Source: Planctomycetota bacterium
GTDB taxonomy: Bacteria; Planctomycetota; Phycisphaerae; Phycisphaerales; SM1A02
NCBI GenBank assembly: GCA_016872835.1
Contig: VGYX01000008.1
Location: 62,001 to 126,000, forward strand
Direction: 5' to 3'
DNA length: 64,000 nt
In this document: positions 29,661 to 39,234 of the stretch, piece after piece
How the letters are laid out: every line of letters begins with the position of its first letter
Position numbering within the stretch: the stretch's first letter is position 1
Position numbers and translations under genes: made by a program
Notes under the pieces: generated by a model
The model's input: the letters and a program-made list of their open reading frames with translations, nothing else
Told to the model about the DNA's origin: nothing
Database searches by the model: none

Positions 29661-32539
29661 CCGCGTTCGAGGATCGCGTGGCGCGCGTTCGCGAGTTGCT
29701 TGCGCACACCGGCGGTTGGAACGCGCGCACGCGTGCGGCCTTGGTGGCGTGGGCGCGCACCGAGGGCATTGGCGAGGCGGAACTCGCGCGGATCCTCGAG
29801 GTCGTGCTGTCGATCCGTGTGGCACCGACACCCGTGCCGACCTTGACACCGCCGCCAGCGCTTCCCGCTCCGGCGCCTCGTTCGACGCGGTGGATCGTCA
29901 CGGCGCTGGTCGTGATCGGATTGGCGCTCTCGATTGCGCTGCTGCGTCTGCTGATCGAGCGCGTGAGCTCGCTCCCGGGTCGACAGGCTCCGCCAGCGGA
30001 GGTCGTCGCGCGCGAGCCGACCGCGGCACCCGAGCGCACGCTTCCGCCGCCACCCGTCTCGTTCCCCACACCGCCCGCGCTCGCACCGGATGCGGTCGCG
30101 CCCGTCGTGAGCGTGATCGAGCCACTTGGTCCGCGGGCCGAGGGATCACTGGAGGCCGCGGATCTTCAGGCTTGGCGCGACACGTTCGCGGCGCTGGCTG
30201 GCGGCTGGGTGTCCATGCCCATGGAACGTCGCGAGGCGGTGTTGGAGTCCCTTGCTGCGTGGATGGCGCTCGCCACGACTCCCGAAGAACTCGCGGCGAT
30301 GCGAGGTGGCGTCGATCGCGCGGCCGCCGAGGCGTCGGATGCTCGCGGTGCCATGCTTGCGCGGGCGCTCGCGGCGATGCTGGAAGCGCAGATCGCGCTC
30401 CGCGATCGTCTCTCGCCCGCCGTGGCGGGGGATCGCGCCTTCACATCGGGGGTGGCGCTCAGCGCCGACGAGGCGCTCGCTGCATGGGCTGCGTCGCAGA
30501 TCGCCGTGCTGGTCTCCGAGATCGCGCAGCCACAGTCGCGTGATCGTTGGACCGGTTGGCTCGAGGCCGTGCGTCAGGTCGAGCGCCCAGGCGCGCGCGT
30601 GGAACTGGCGCTCCTGGCGATCGATGGACTCCTTCGATCGACGGCGCGTCTCGACAGCCAGGGTGTCGCCGCCGACGCGTTGGGCTCGCTGGTGCGCACG
30701 TTGCCGACCGGGCCAGACGAGGCGGACTTCACCGAAGTCATCGAGCGGATGGCCACATGGCTGAGGGATTCCAGCATTCCCTCGGATCGGCTGTGGGCGC
30801 TTGGTGGCGTGTGGCGAAGCGTGGGCACGCCAACACAGGAGCGGCTGCTGGTCGGCGAGCGTGACTCGATGGCGACGCGCACTCAGCTGGCCGCGCAATG
30901 GCTGGCGCTTGGAACCGAGGCCGCGGGCCCCGCATGGAAGCCGCTGCTCGACGCGCTGCAGGTGCCTCTCCCTCCGGCGGATGCACCGCTGGGGCGAAGG
31001 CTCGACGCGCTGTCCGATCGCCTTGTGCTGCTGCGGCGGATCGACGCGCTTGTCGCGCGACGCGATCCCGCGCAGGTCGCCCCGTTCACCACGCCCGAGG
31101 TGGCCACGCTGCGTGAGACCGAGCAGGAACAGGAGGATCGTTGGGTGAAGCAACTCTCGGCGCAGCGGACGGAAGTCCGCATGCAGGCGCTGCAGTCGCT
31201 TCGCGCCGAGGGTGCCGCCGAGTTGTCCCGAGCCGACACCACCGCACTCGCGTTCCGTGGGCTCTCTTCGGCCTCCAAGGAAGAGCGTCAGCTTGCGCAG
31301 CAGATCATTCGGGAGTCCATGCTTGAGTCGCCATCCATGCGGTTGGCCATCGCGCGCGAGGTCGCCGTGACGGCCGATCCTCGCCATGCCCTCGACATGC
31401 TGCAGGACATCGGTGGTTACGACCTGCCGACGGAGGATGTGCCATCCTTGCGCGCCGAGGCGCTCGCGTCGATCCTGTCCTCGCTGCCGACCGGAGAGGC
31501 GATGGAAGGCGTGGCTGCGTCGTTGGCACGCCTCGATGCCGAGTTCGCGCTCTGGATCGGCGGAGCGACCACACCGTCCGAGTCGGGTGCGGCGGCCTGG
31601 CGTGCGGCGCGTCGTGTCGTGGCCGCGTCCGCGTCGCTTCGGCCGCTCCCTCCACTCGATGCCATCGTGCAGGGCGCGCCTGCGCGTCTGCGCCGTCTGG
31701 AACGGATGGCGCCCACGGGGCCGCGTGCGTTCGCCGCGGCGCTCGGGCTGATCGCGGATCTCGAGGCGGCTCGACGCTCGGTGCAGCAGCCGGGCGCGTT
31801 CGAGGGGGTGGCGGCCGAGATCAGCGCCGTGTCTCGCGCGCGTGCCCGCAGCATGGATTCCATCATGCAGGCCGGCCTGTCACTCGACGCGATCGCGCGT
31901 GCGCGACTGGCGGCGCTTGGCGCGTCGATGGCCGCGCGACCCGCGGTCGCGACACCCGTCGCCAACGTCGCCTTGGGTGCCGACGCGTTCGCCCGAGCGG
32001 AGGCGCTTGATGCGTCGAATCCCGCTCAGGCGTCTCGCCAGGTTGATCTCCTGCGTCAGGCGGTGGTTGCGGATCCGTCGTTGGCGCTGTCGGCAGCGCT
32101 GCTTCTTGCGAACGCGAACCAGAAATCCGGTTCACAGGAGGCGTGGATCGAGCGCGCACAGGCACTTGGTGCGGCCATCGAGGGGCCAGTCGACATGACA
32201 CGCGCCAGCGCACTGGCACTGGCGCAACTGCTCGCCGCAGCGGAGCGGCAACAGCTCGATCGGATCGCGGCCCCGAAGGTCGGGGCGCCCGGTCGTGAGG
32301 CGCTCGAGCGGTTCGCACGCGCACAGGGTATCTCGCTGGAGGTGCTGCTCACCGCGTTGCGCACCAGCACCGACCCCACGCGCCTCGCTCGCATCGACAG
32401 TCTTCGAGAGGTGGTGTTGTACGCGCTGCGACCCTCGGCGCGTCCATGGCTTGGCTCGCTCGCATCCGGGCGCGCCGCGGCCATTCCAGAAGCGGACGAG
32501 GCCCAGCCCGAGCGCCTGCTGCCCCAGCTCGAGCCGTGA
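29657..32539 (+). CDS. large single-pass membrane protein with N-terminal cytoplasmic domain, Pro-rich linker and long helical extracytoplasmic region
   Basis: TM STRWIVTALVVIGLALSIALLRLLI; 961 codons; ATGA overlap with upstream gene. Confidence 0.75.
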   Translation: MTAFEDRVARVRELLAHTGGWNARTRAALVAWARTEGIGEAELARILEVVLSIRVAPTPVPTLTPPPALPAPAPRSTRWIVTALVVIGLALSIALLRLLIERVSSLPGRQAPPAEVVAREPTAAPERTLPPPPVSFPTPPALAPDAVAPVVSVIEPLGPRAEGSLEAADLQAWRDTFAALAGGWVSMPMERREAVLESLAAWMALATTPEELAAMRGGVDRAAAEASDARGAMLARALAAMLEAQIALRDRLSPAVAGDRAFTSGVALSADEALAAWAASQIAVLVSEIAQPQSRDRWTGWLEAVRQVERPGARVELALLAIDGLLRSTARLDSQGVAADALGSLVRTLPTGPDEADFTEVIERMATWLRDSSIPSDRLWALGGVWRSVGTPTQERLLVGERDSMATRTQLAAQWLALGTEAAGPAWKPLLDALQVPLPPADAPLGRRLDALSDRLVLLRRIDALVARRDPAQVAPFTTPEVATLRETEQEQEDRWVKQLSAQRTEVRMQALQSLRAEGAAELSRADTTALAFRGLSSASKEERQLAQQIIRESMLESPSMRLAIAREVAVTADPRHALDMLQDIGGYDLPTEDVPSLRAEALASILSSLPTGEAMEGVAASLARLDAEFALWIGGATTPSESGAAAWRAARRVVAASASLRPLPPLDAIVQGAPARLRRLERMAPTGPRAFAAALGLIADLEAARRSVQQPGAFEGVAAEISAVSRARARSMDSIMQAGLSLDAIARARLAALGASMAARPAVATPVANVALGADAFARAEALDASNPAQASRQVDLLRQAVVADPSLALSAALLLANANQKSGSQEAWIERAQALGAAIEGPVDMTRASALALAQLLAAAERQQLDRIAAPKVGAPGREALERFARAQGISLEVLLTALRTSTDPTRLARIDSLREVVLYALRPSARPWLGSLASGRAAAIPEADEAQPERLLPQLEP

Positions 32540-32542
32540 GAT

Positions 32543-33055
32543 TCAGCGTTGCGGCAGTGCAAGCCGCAGCACGTGATCATCCATCATGAAGCCGCCGCCG
32601 ATGTCGGCCACCAACGAACGCTCGATGCGGAAGCCCGCGCGCGCATAGGCCGCCAGCGCACGCGCGTTGCCCTTGTTCACGCGCAGCTCGATCGATCGTG
32701 CGCCTTCGCGGCGCGCCTCGCGCTCGACATGGCGCAGCATCGCCTGTCCGATGCCGTGGCCTTGCAGCGCACGATCGAGGTACAGCTTGTGCAGGTGCAC
32801 CACGCCGTCCGCGTCACGCTCGAGCGCCAGATAGCCGACAGGTTCCGTGGTCTCGACGATCGCCCAGCGCACGCCTCGGCGCATCTCCTCGGAAATCCGT
32901 TCGGGCGAATACATCCACCCGAGCATGTAGCGGATCTGCTCCAGGGTGATCATGCCCGGATAGCACTCGTTCCAGATGCGATCGGCCAGCGCGCGCAGCA
33001 CGGGAATGTCGCCTTCACTCGCGGTGCGGATCGAGATCGCCAAGGGCTCGCTCAT
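32543..33055 (-). CDS. GNAT family N-acetyltransferase
   Basis: LHKLYLDRALQGHGIGQAMLRHVEREARREGARSIELRVNKGNARALAAYARAGFRIE. Confidence 0.93.
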   Translation of the reverse strand: MSEPLAISIRTASEGDIPVLRALADRIWNECYPGMITLEQIRYMLGWMYSPERISEEMRRGVRWAIVETTEPVGYLALERDADGVVHLHKLYLDRALQGHGIGQAMLRHVEREARREGARSIELRVNKGNARALAAYARAGFRIERSLVADIGGGFMMDDHVLRLALPQR

Positions 33056-34620
33056 CGTCGTGCCGCAAGACCCAGGTCTGCCAGCGCGCGCTTCGCCGCG
33101 ATGTAGCCGGCGCTGCCGATCACGCTGCCGGCCGGATGCGTTCCCGCGCTGCACGAATACGCTCCCGCCACCGGCGTGGCGTGCGGCAGGCGATCGGCGA
33201 AGCCGAAGCCGTTGTCCACATGGTGGATGTGCCCGCGCGTGATGCCGAAGTGCCGCTCGATGTCGGGCGGTGCCAGCACGAACATGTCCTGCACCAGATC
33301 GCTCGTGCCCGGCGCGAAGCGATCGCAGATCGACAGCAGATGGCGCGCATAGCGCTCGCGCTCGGCGTCCCAGCTCGATCCCGCGATCGCGTACGGCACC
33401 CACTGCACGAACAGCGCGCTGTTGTGACGGCCGGCATCATCTTTCAGGGTCGGATCGACGGTGGTGTGGATGTACCACTCGATGGTGGGGAACTGCGGCA
33501 GTCGCCCCGCGCAGACGTCGGCGTAGCCCTCGCGCATCAGACGCATCACGTCGGGCTCGTCCGGCAGCAGATGGATCGTCGGCCCGTACTGCCCGCGGTC
33601 TTCTGGCAGGCAGGTGAACTTCGGCAGCCCGTTCAACGCCAGATTCACCTTGAAGGTGGTGCCGTCGCGGCGATAGCCGTCCACGCGGCGTTTCCACGCT
33701 TCAGGCAGGTTCGCGTCACCGAGCATCGCGCGCAGCTTGAACGGATCGGCGTTCACCAGCACGGTCTTCGCGCGCACTTCCTGTCCGTTCGAGAGCTGCA
33801 CGCCTTCCGCCACGCCTTCACGCACCAGCAGTCGTTCCACGCCCGCGCCCAGACGGATCTCGCCACCCGCGGTGCGCACCTTGTCCGCCAGCTGCTGCGT
33901 GATCGCGCCCATGCCGCCGCGCACGATCATCCAGGTGCCGTCGGCGCCGGGCAGTCGACACATGTTGTGCACCAGAAAGTTCATGCCGGTGCCGGGCGTG
34001 TCCCAGCCGCCGTGCAGGCCGCTGAAGCCGTCGGTCACCGCGTACATCGCCTTCAGCAGGTCGCTGCGGAAACCGAAGCGCTCGAGGTACTCGCCCACCG
34101 AGCCGCGGCAGAGCTTCACGAAGGTCTCCCGCAGCGCCGAGCGCACGAAGCGATCCGCCGTGGCCTCGATCGACAGCGGTTCCTGCAGCCAGGTGGGTGC
34201 GATGTCGTCGCGCAGCGCCGCGATCTCCTCGTTCAGCCGCTCGTTCGCGTTCCAGTCCGCCCCACTGAAGAACTCCAGGAACTGCGCGCGCATGGTCTCG
34301 CGGTTCGAGCCGAACATCAGGAAGCGCTTGCCGGTCGTCGGCAGGAAGTAGTGGGGGTCCCGGCGATGCGTCTGAAGCTCAAGGCCGAGTTCCGCCACCA
34401 GTTCCGGCTGCATCAGACCCAGCAGGTACGCGCCCGTGCTGGTGCCGAGCTTCGGCGCCTTCGCGAACGGTCGTTCCGTGCGCACCGCGCCACCCACCAC
34501 GGGCTTCCCCTCCACCACCAGCGTGCGCAGGCCTGCACGCGCCATCAGCAGTGCGGCGACCAGGCCGTTGTGGCCCGCGCCCACCACGATCGCGTCGAAC
34601 TTGGCCTCGCCCGCGCTCAC
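33052..34620 (-). CDS. FAD-dependent phytoene-desaturase/PYROXD2-like oxidoreductase
   Basis: FDAIVVGAGHNGLVAALLMARAGLRTLVVEGKPVVGGAVRTE; CSAGTHPAGSVIGSAGYIAAK. Confidence 0.9.
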   Translation of the reverse strand: MSAGEAKFDAIVVGAGHNGLVAALLMARAGLRTLVVEGKPVVGGAVRTERPFAKAPKLGTSTGAYLLGLMQPELVAELGLELQTHRRDPHYFLPTTGKRFLMFGSNRETMRAQFLEFFSGADWNANERLNEEIAALRDDIAPTWLQEPLSIEATADRFVRSALRETFVKLCRGSVGEYLERFGFRSDLLKAMYAVTDGFSGLHGGWDTPGTGMNFLVHNMCRLPGADGTWMIVRGGMGAITQQLADKVRTAGGEIRLGAGVERLLVREGVAEGVQLSNGQEVRAKTVLVNADPFKLRAMLGDANLPEAWKRRVDGYRRDGTTFKVNLALNGLPKFTCLPEDRGQYGPTIHLLPDEPDVMRLMREGYADVCAGRLPQFPTIEWYIHTTVDPTLKDDAGRHNSALFVQWVPYAIAGSSWDAERERYARHLLSICDRFAPGTSDLVQDMFVLAPPDIERHFGITRGHIHHVDNGFGFADRLPHATPVAGAYSCSAGTHPAGSVIGSAGYIAAKRALADLGLAARR

Positions 34621-35822
34621 GCCTTCGCCAGACCGTGCTCAAGATCTCGGATCAGGTCGTCCACGTGCTCGATGCCCACGCTCAGTCGCACCAGGTTGTC
34701 CAAGATGCCGAGTTGCTTGCGACTCTCAGCCGGCACGCTCGCGTGCGTCATGATCGCCGGGTGCTCGATCAGGCTTTCCACGCCACCCAGGCTCTCGGCC
34801 AGCGCGAACAGGTGCACGTTCTCCAGAAAGCGCCGGCTCTTCACGAGCCCACCTTTCAGCAGAATTGTGATCATGCCGCCGAACGCCGGCTGACCATCCA
34901 GCCGCATCTGCCGCGCCGCCACCGCGTGCTGCGGGTGGCTCGCGAGGCCCGGGTAGATCACCTTCTCGACCTTCGGGTGCCTCTCCAGCCAATGCGCGAT
35001 CTTCATGGCGCTTTCGCAGTGCCGCTTCATGCGCACGGCCAGCGTCTTGGCGCCGCGCAGCGCCAGGTACGCGTCGAACGGACCCATCACGCTGCCGATC
35101 GCGTTCTGCAGGAAGCGCAGCTTCTCGCCCAGATCCTTGTGCCGCGTCACCAGCACACCGCCGACCACGTCACTGTGGCCGCCGAGGTACTTGGTCGCCG
35201 AGTGCATCACCATGTCGAAACCCAGCTCCAGAGGCCGCTGCAGCATCGGCGTGGCGAAGGTGTTGTCGCACACGCTGATCGCGCCATGCTTGGCGCAGAT
35301 CTTCGCGATGGCCTCGAGGTCGACCACCTTTAGCGTGGGGTTCGTGGGCGTCTCCACCCAGACCATGCCGGCCTTGTGCGTGGCCAGATGCGCCTCCAGC
35401 CGCGCCGGATCGGTCAGGTCCAGGTAGGTCGGCTTCAGGCCCGAGCTGCGCTCGCGCACGCGCGTGAGCAGCCGGTAGGTGCCGCCGTACACGTCGTCCA
35501 TGCTCACCAGCGGCGCGCCGTGATCGAGCAGTTCCAGCGCCGTGCCGATCGCCGCGAGGCCGCTGGCGAACGCGAAACCGCCGCAGGTGCGCTCGTCCGC
35601 CTCGCTCAGCCCGCTCGACTCCAGGTTCGCCACGCAGCGCTCGAACGCGAAGCGCGTGGCGTTGTGGCTGCGGCTGTACTCGAAGCCCTTGTGCACGCCG
35701 GGGCTTTCCTGAATGAAGGTGCTGCTCGTGAAGATCGGCGGCATCACCGCGCCGGTGGTGGGCTCGGCGTGCTGTCCGCCGTGGATGCAGCGACTTTCCA
35801 GATTCAGATGGTCGTGGCTCAT
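34617..35822 (-). CDS. cystathionine gamma-synthase/gamma-lyase family PLP enzyme
   Basis: YSRSHNATRFAFERCVANLES; SATKYLGGHSDVVGGVLV. Confidence 0.93.
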   Translation of the reverse strand: MSHDHLNLESRCIHGGQHAEPTTGAVMPPIFTSSTFIQESPGVHKGFEYSRSHNATRFAFERCVANLESSGLSEADERTCGGFAFASGLAAIGTALELLDHGAPLVSMDDVYGGTYRLLTRVRERSSGLKPTYLDLTDPARLEAHLATHKAGMVWVETPTNPTLKVVDLEAIAKICAKHGAISVCDNTFATPMLQRPLELGFDMVMHSATKYLGGHSDVVGGVLVTRHKDLGEKLRFLQNAIGSVMGPFDAYLALRGAKTLAVRMKRHCESAMKIAHWLERHPKVEKVIYPGLASHPQHAVAARQMRLDGQPAFGGMITILLKGGLVKSRRFLENVHLFALAESLGGVESLIEHPAIMTHASVPAESRKQLGILDNLVRLSVGIEHVDDLIRDLEHGLAKA

Positions 35823-35847
35823 GGTTTGGTAGGGGGTCGCCGCGCGC

Positions 35848-37248
35848 TCACGGCACCTTCTGGCGCAGGAAGTTGATCAGGTCGATGCGGGTGATGATGC
35901 CGTAGAAGCGGTCGTCGTCCGCCACGATCGCCACGCGGTCGGCACGGAAGATCGGCAGCAGGTCGTTCACGCTCGCGCTTGGCGGCAGCGTCTCGAGCCG
36001 ACTCGTCATGAAGTCGCTCACGGGGCGCTTGGTGCCATCGCCGCCCTTCAGCAGCGCCAGCAGCACGTCGCTCTCGTCCAGGATGCCCACAACGCGATCG
36101 CTCGCGTCCAGCACCGCGAGCTGGCTCACGCCGTACATGCGCATGCGCTTGATCGCCTGCATCACGGGCATCTCAGGGCTCAGCACGTAGTCCTCGTGGT
36201 CCAGATGCCGACGCGCGATCAGGTCGCGCAGGTCGCCGAAGGTCCTCCGTTCCAGAAAGCCGTTGTCCACCATCCACCAGTCGCTGAACATCTTGCTCAG
36301 GTACTTGGCGCCGGTGTCGCAGATCAGCGTCACCACGCGCTTGGGCGTGGCCTGCTCGCGGCAGTACTTCAGCGTGGCCGCCATGAGCGTGCCCACGCTG
36401 CTGCCGGCCAGCACACCTTCCTTGCGCAGCAGCTCGCGCGCCGTGTGAAACGCCTCGGCGTCGGTGACGGCGTAGGCCTTGTCCACCAGCTTGAGGTCGA
36501 GGATGTCGGGAATGAAGTCCTCGCCGATCCCTTCCACCAGCCAGCTGCCCGGCGTGACCTTCTTCCCCTCGTTCACCAGCGGCGCGAGGATCGAGCCCAC
36601 CGGGTCGGCCAGCACCATCTCGAGCTTCGGATTGCGCTCCTTCAGGTACTTGCCCACGCCGCTCACCGTGCCGCCGCTGCCCACGCCGGCCACGAACGCG
36701 TCCACCTTGCCGCCCATCTGCTCCCAGATCTCGGGGCCGGTCTCGTCGTAGTGCGTCTGCGGGTTCGCGGGGTTGCTGAACTGGTCGGTGTAGAAGTGGT
36801 TGGCGCGCTCCTTCGCGATGCGCGCGGCGATGTCCTGGTAGTACTCCGGATGGCCCTTGCCCACATCGCTGCGCGTCAGCATCACCTCGGCGCCCATGGC
36901 GCGCAGGTGACTGATCTTCTCGTCGCTCATCTTGTCGGGCACCACCACAACCAGCTTGTAACCCTTCTGCGCGGCCACCAGCGCCAGCGCCAGGCCGGTG
37001 TTGCCCGCCGTCGCCTCCACGATCGTGCCGCCCGGCTTCAACCGGCCGCTGTGCTCGGCCTCCTTGATCATGCGCACTGCGATCCGGTCCTTGATGCTCG
37101 CGCCCGGGTTCAGGTTCTCCATCTTCACGAAGAGCTGGCACGGCCCGGTGTCCAGCCGCTGCAGGTGCAGCATGGGTGTGTTGCCGATCATCTCGAGCAC
37201 GTTGCCGAACACCGGGGCGGCGGCACGATGGGTGGTGTGCGCGGGCAT
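35848..37248 (-). CDS. cystathionine beta-synthase-like PLP enzyme with C-terminal CBS domains
   Basis: IGNTPMLHLQRLDTG, NPGASIKDRIAVRMIKEAE, EATAGNTGLALALV; C-terminal CBS pair VVGILDESDVLLAL / YGIITRIDLINFL. Confidence 0.93.
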   Translation of the reverse strand: MPAHTTHRAAAPVFGNVLEMIGNTPMLHLQRLDTGPCQLFVKMENLNPGASIKDRIAVRMIKEAEHSGRLKPGGTIVEATAGNTGLALALVAAQKGYKLVVVVPDKMSDEKISHLRAMGAEVMLTRSDVGKGHPEYYQDIAARIAKERANHFYTDQFSNPANPQTHYDETGPEIWEQMGGKVDAFVAGVGSGGTVSGVGKYLKERNPKLEMVLADPVGSILAPLVNEGKKVTPGSWLVEGIGEDFIPDILDLKLVDKAYAVTDAEAFHTARELLRKEGVLAGSSVGTLMAATLKYCREQATPKRVVTLICDTGAKYLSKMFSDWWMVDNGFLERRTFGDLRDLIARRHLDHEDYVLSPEMPVMQAIKRMRMYGVSQLAVLDASDRVVGILDESDVLLALLKGGDGTKRPVSDFMTSRLETLPPSASVNDLLPIFRADRVAIVADDDRFYGIITRIDLINFLRQKVP

Positions 37249-37301
37249 CCGGCGAGTCTATCGGTGAAGCAGACGCGGTCTGTGCCTGTCACAATGTGTC
37301 C

Positions 37302-37967
37302 GTGAATCCGGATGTACGGAACGGTTGGCGATTCGGCACGCATGGAAGCGAGCCAGAACTCCTCGCGCCCGACGATGCGCCGGGTCGCGGTTTGCGCGCG
37401 GACTGGCGTGAGCTTCGCGTGCCGGGCGGACTGCAGGCGTTGCGTGGGCAGCCGCTCGGGCGCGCGGTGGGCTCCGCCGCACGCACGGCGATCGACGCCA
37501 CCGCAGGCCTGGGCTTCGACGCGTTCGCGCTCGCCGTGATCGGCCTTCAGGTCGAGGCCGTGGAGCGCGAGCCTTGGGTGCGTGCGTTGCTTGAGCATGC
37601 GCATGCACGCGCCACCGCGGATGCCGCACTTGCCGCGATCGCCGCACGCATCACGCTGGTCGCCGCGGACGCTCGCGAGTATCTCGCCGGTCACAAACCC
37701 ATCGACGTGGTGCTGCTCGATCCGATGTTTCCCGCCAAGCGAAAGCTCGACGCGAAGCCACCGAAGGCTATGCAGGCGCTTGCCGCTGTCGTGGGAACGG
37801 ATGACGACGCCGATGCGCTGCTTGTGCCCGCGCTCGCTGTGGCCACGCAGCGCGTGGTCGTGAAGCGTCCGCGTCAGGCACCGCCGCTTGCCAATCTCAA
37901 GCCAGCCTGGACGATCGAGGGCAAGTTGTTGCGGTTTGACGTGTATCGCGGTCTCTGCAAGGACTGA
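37302..37967 (+). CDS. rsmJ: 16S rRNA (guanine1516-N2)-methyltransferase (GTG start)
   Basis: IDATAGLGFDAFALAVIG, VVLLDPMFPAKRKLDAKPPKAMQAL. Confidence 0.9.
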   Translation: MNPDVRNGWRFGTHGSEPELLAPDDAPGRGLRADWRELRVPGGLQALRGQPLGRAVGSAARTAIDATAGLGFDAFALAVIGLQVEAVEREPWVRALLEHAHARATADAALAAIAARITLVAADAREYLAGHKPIDVVLLDPMFPAKRKLDAKPPKAMQALAAVVGTDDDADALLVPALAVATQRVVVKRPRQAPPLANLKPAWTIEGKLLRFDVYRGLCKD

Positions 37968-38005
37968 GCGGCCGCACGCAGCCGCGCACTGCCCAAAAAG
38001 GGAAC

Positions 38006-38027
38006 GGCCCGAGGCGAGCCTCGGGCC
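38006..38027 (-). terminator. terminator hairpin for the 38067-38663 gene (convergent intergenic)
   Basis: GGCCCGAGG CGA/G CCTCGGGCC with AAAAAG on the + strand side (U-tract for minus-strand transcript). Confidence 0.75.
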
Positions 38028-38066
38028 ATTCGGCGGAAAGTTCCGCCACACTCCCAGTGTTTCGTG

Positions 38067-38663
38067 TCAGGCGCGGCGGCGGCGGGCGACAAGGCCTGCC
38101 AAGCCGATCAGCGCTGCCGCGCCAGGAGCAGGTACGGCGAGGTACAGGTTGTCGATCGTGGCGAAGACCGAACCCGTGACCAGGGGCGAGGTCACGATCG
38201 TCATCGACGAAATGTCGGTGGTGGTCGAGTAAAATCCGACGAAGTCGGTCGGGCTCGACGAGATGCCTTCAAAGGTGATGCCGTTGGACAGCGTCACCGA
38301 GACCACACAGGTCACCACGTTGAAGTTGAGGTCGGTGCCGAAGATGTTGCCTGCCACGGCGCGCACGCCAGGGTTGAACGTGAAGGTGAGGGGGACGGGC
38401 AAGTTGGTGGAGAAATAGCCGTCCTCCACGTACAGACCCTCGGCCGCCGATGCCGTCCAGACAACGTTGCCGAGCGTGCCGGAAACAGGAGCCGAGTAGA
38501 GGCCGTTGGCAAAATCGCTGAAGCTCTCCGTGCCCACCACTTGACCGCCGGTGGTCACGCGCCCGGTCCAGAGCGATTGATTATTGGTGACGATGACGCC
38601 GGCCTGTGCCGATGTGCACAGTGCAGCTGCGGCCACCGCCGATCCGAAAAACCGGGATGTCAT
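38067..38663 (-). CDS. secreted protein with PEP-CTERM-like sorting tail (PAPGAAALIGLAGLVARRRRA)
   Basis: Signal peptide MTSRFFGSAVAAAALCTSAQA; C-terminal PAPG + TM + RRRR. Confidence 0.85.
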   Translation of the reverse strand: MTSRFFGSAVAAAALCTSAQAGVIVTNNQSLWTGRVTTGGQVVGTESFSDFANGLYSAPVSGTLGNVVWTASAAEGLYVEDGYFSTNLPVPLTFTFNPGVRAVAGNIFGTDLNFNVVTCVVSVTLSNGITFEGISSSPTDFVGFYSTTTDISSMTIVTSPLVTGSVFATIDNLYLAVPAPGAAALIGLAGLVARRRRA

Positions 38664-39234
38664 TGCGGGAACTCCGTAAGGAAGGGAACAGACATATGCA
38701 GACGGGAACTCAAACAGCGAGCAGCGAACACATCGTCCCGGCTGGACACTCGTTTGCCAACTTGAATGCGTCAAGCGGGAACTTGAGTGGCTGGCAACAG
38801 AGGGGGAACGCCAGCGGAACCGGTGAAGTTTACCGCGGAATTTGCGTTGAGCAACTGGCAGCTTGGGCATTGTCCATGAAATTCGGCGTGCCACAGGGAA
38901 GCATGAAGCCAGGCCATACAGGCGAATAAAACATCGTTTTTTCGGTTTCAAAGCACCGACGTCTCATCTCCTTGGTCGTCCTCCGGAAATCTTTCCTCCT
39001 CATGAGGGTCCGGAGGCTCACATTGCGCTTCTCCCTGTGAAGGACAAGCAGCGGGTCGCGGGAACCGACCCCTGCATCAGCGACGACGGCCAGACGGGAA
39101 CCCGGCTTTTCGCGTGTGGAGCGACGGACGGGAACCCGTCGCCCACAAAGCAGTGACGGCTCCTCGGCCCCCAACTCGGGGGCCGATGCCGCTTTTGGGG
39201 GTATCCCACGCCGCAATCTCTAGACTCGCCGCGC

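Noticed and set aside
24039-32539. Zorya-type anti-phage system
   Set aside because: ExbB-like channel is shared, but there is no ZorB-like OmpA/peptidoglycan-binding domain and no ZorC/D/E-type helicase or nuclease; the ExbD proteins look like transport-type ExbD/TolR.
34600-35850. SAM riboswitch upstream of the cystathionine gamma-family gene
   Set aside because: Only 25 bp separate it from the upstream CBS-like gene; no room and no conserved structure.
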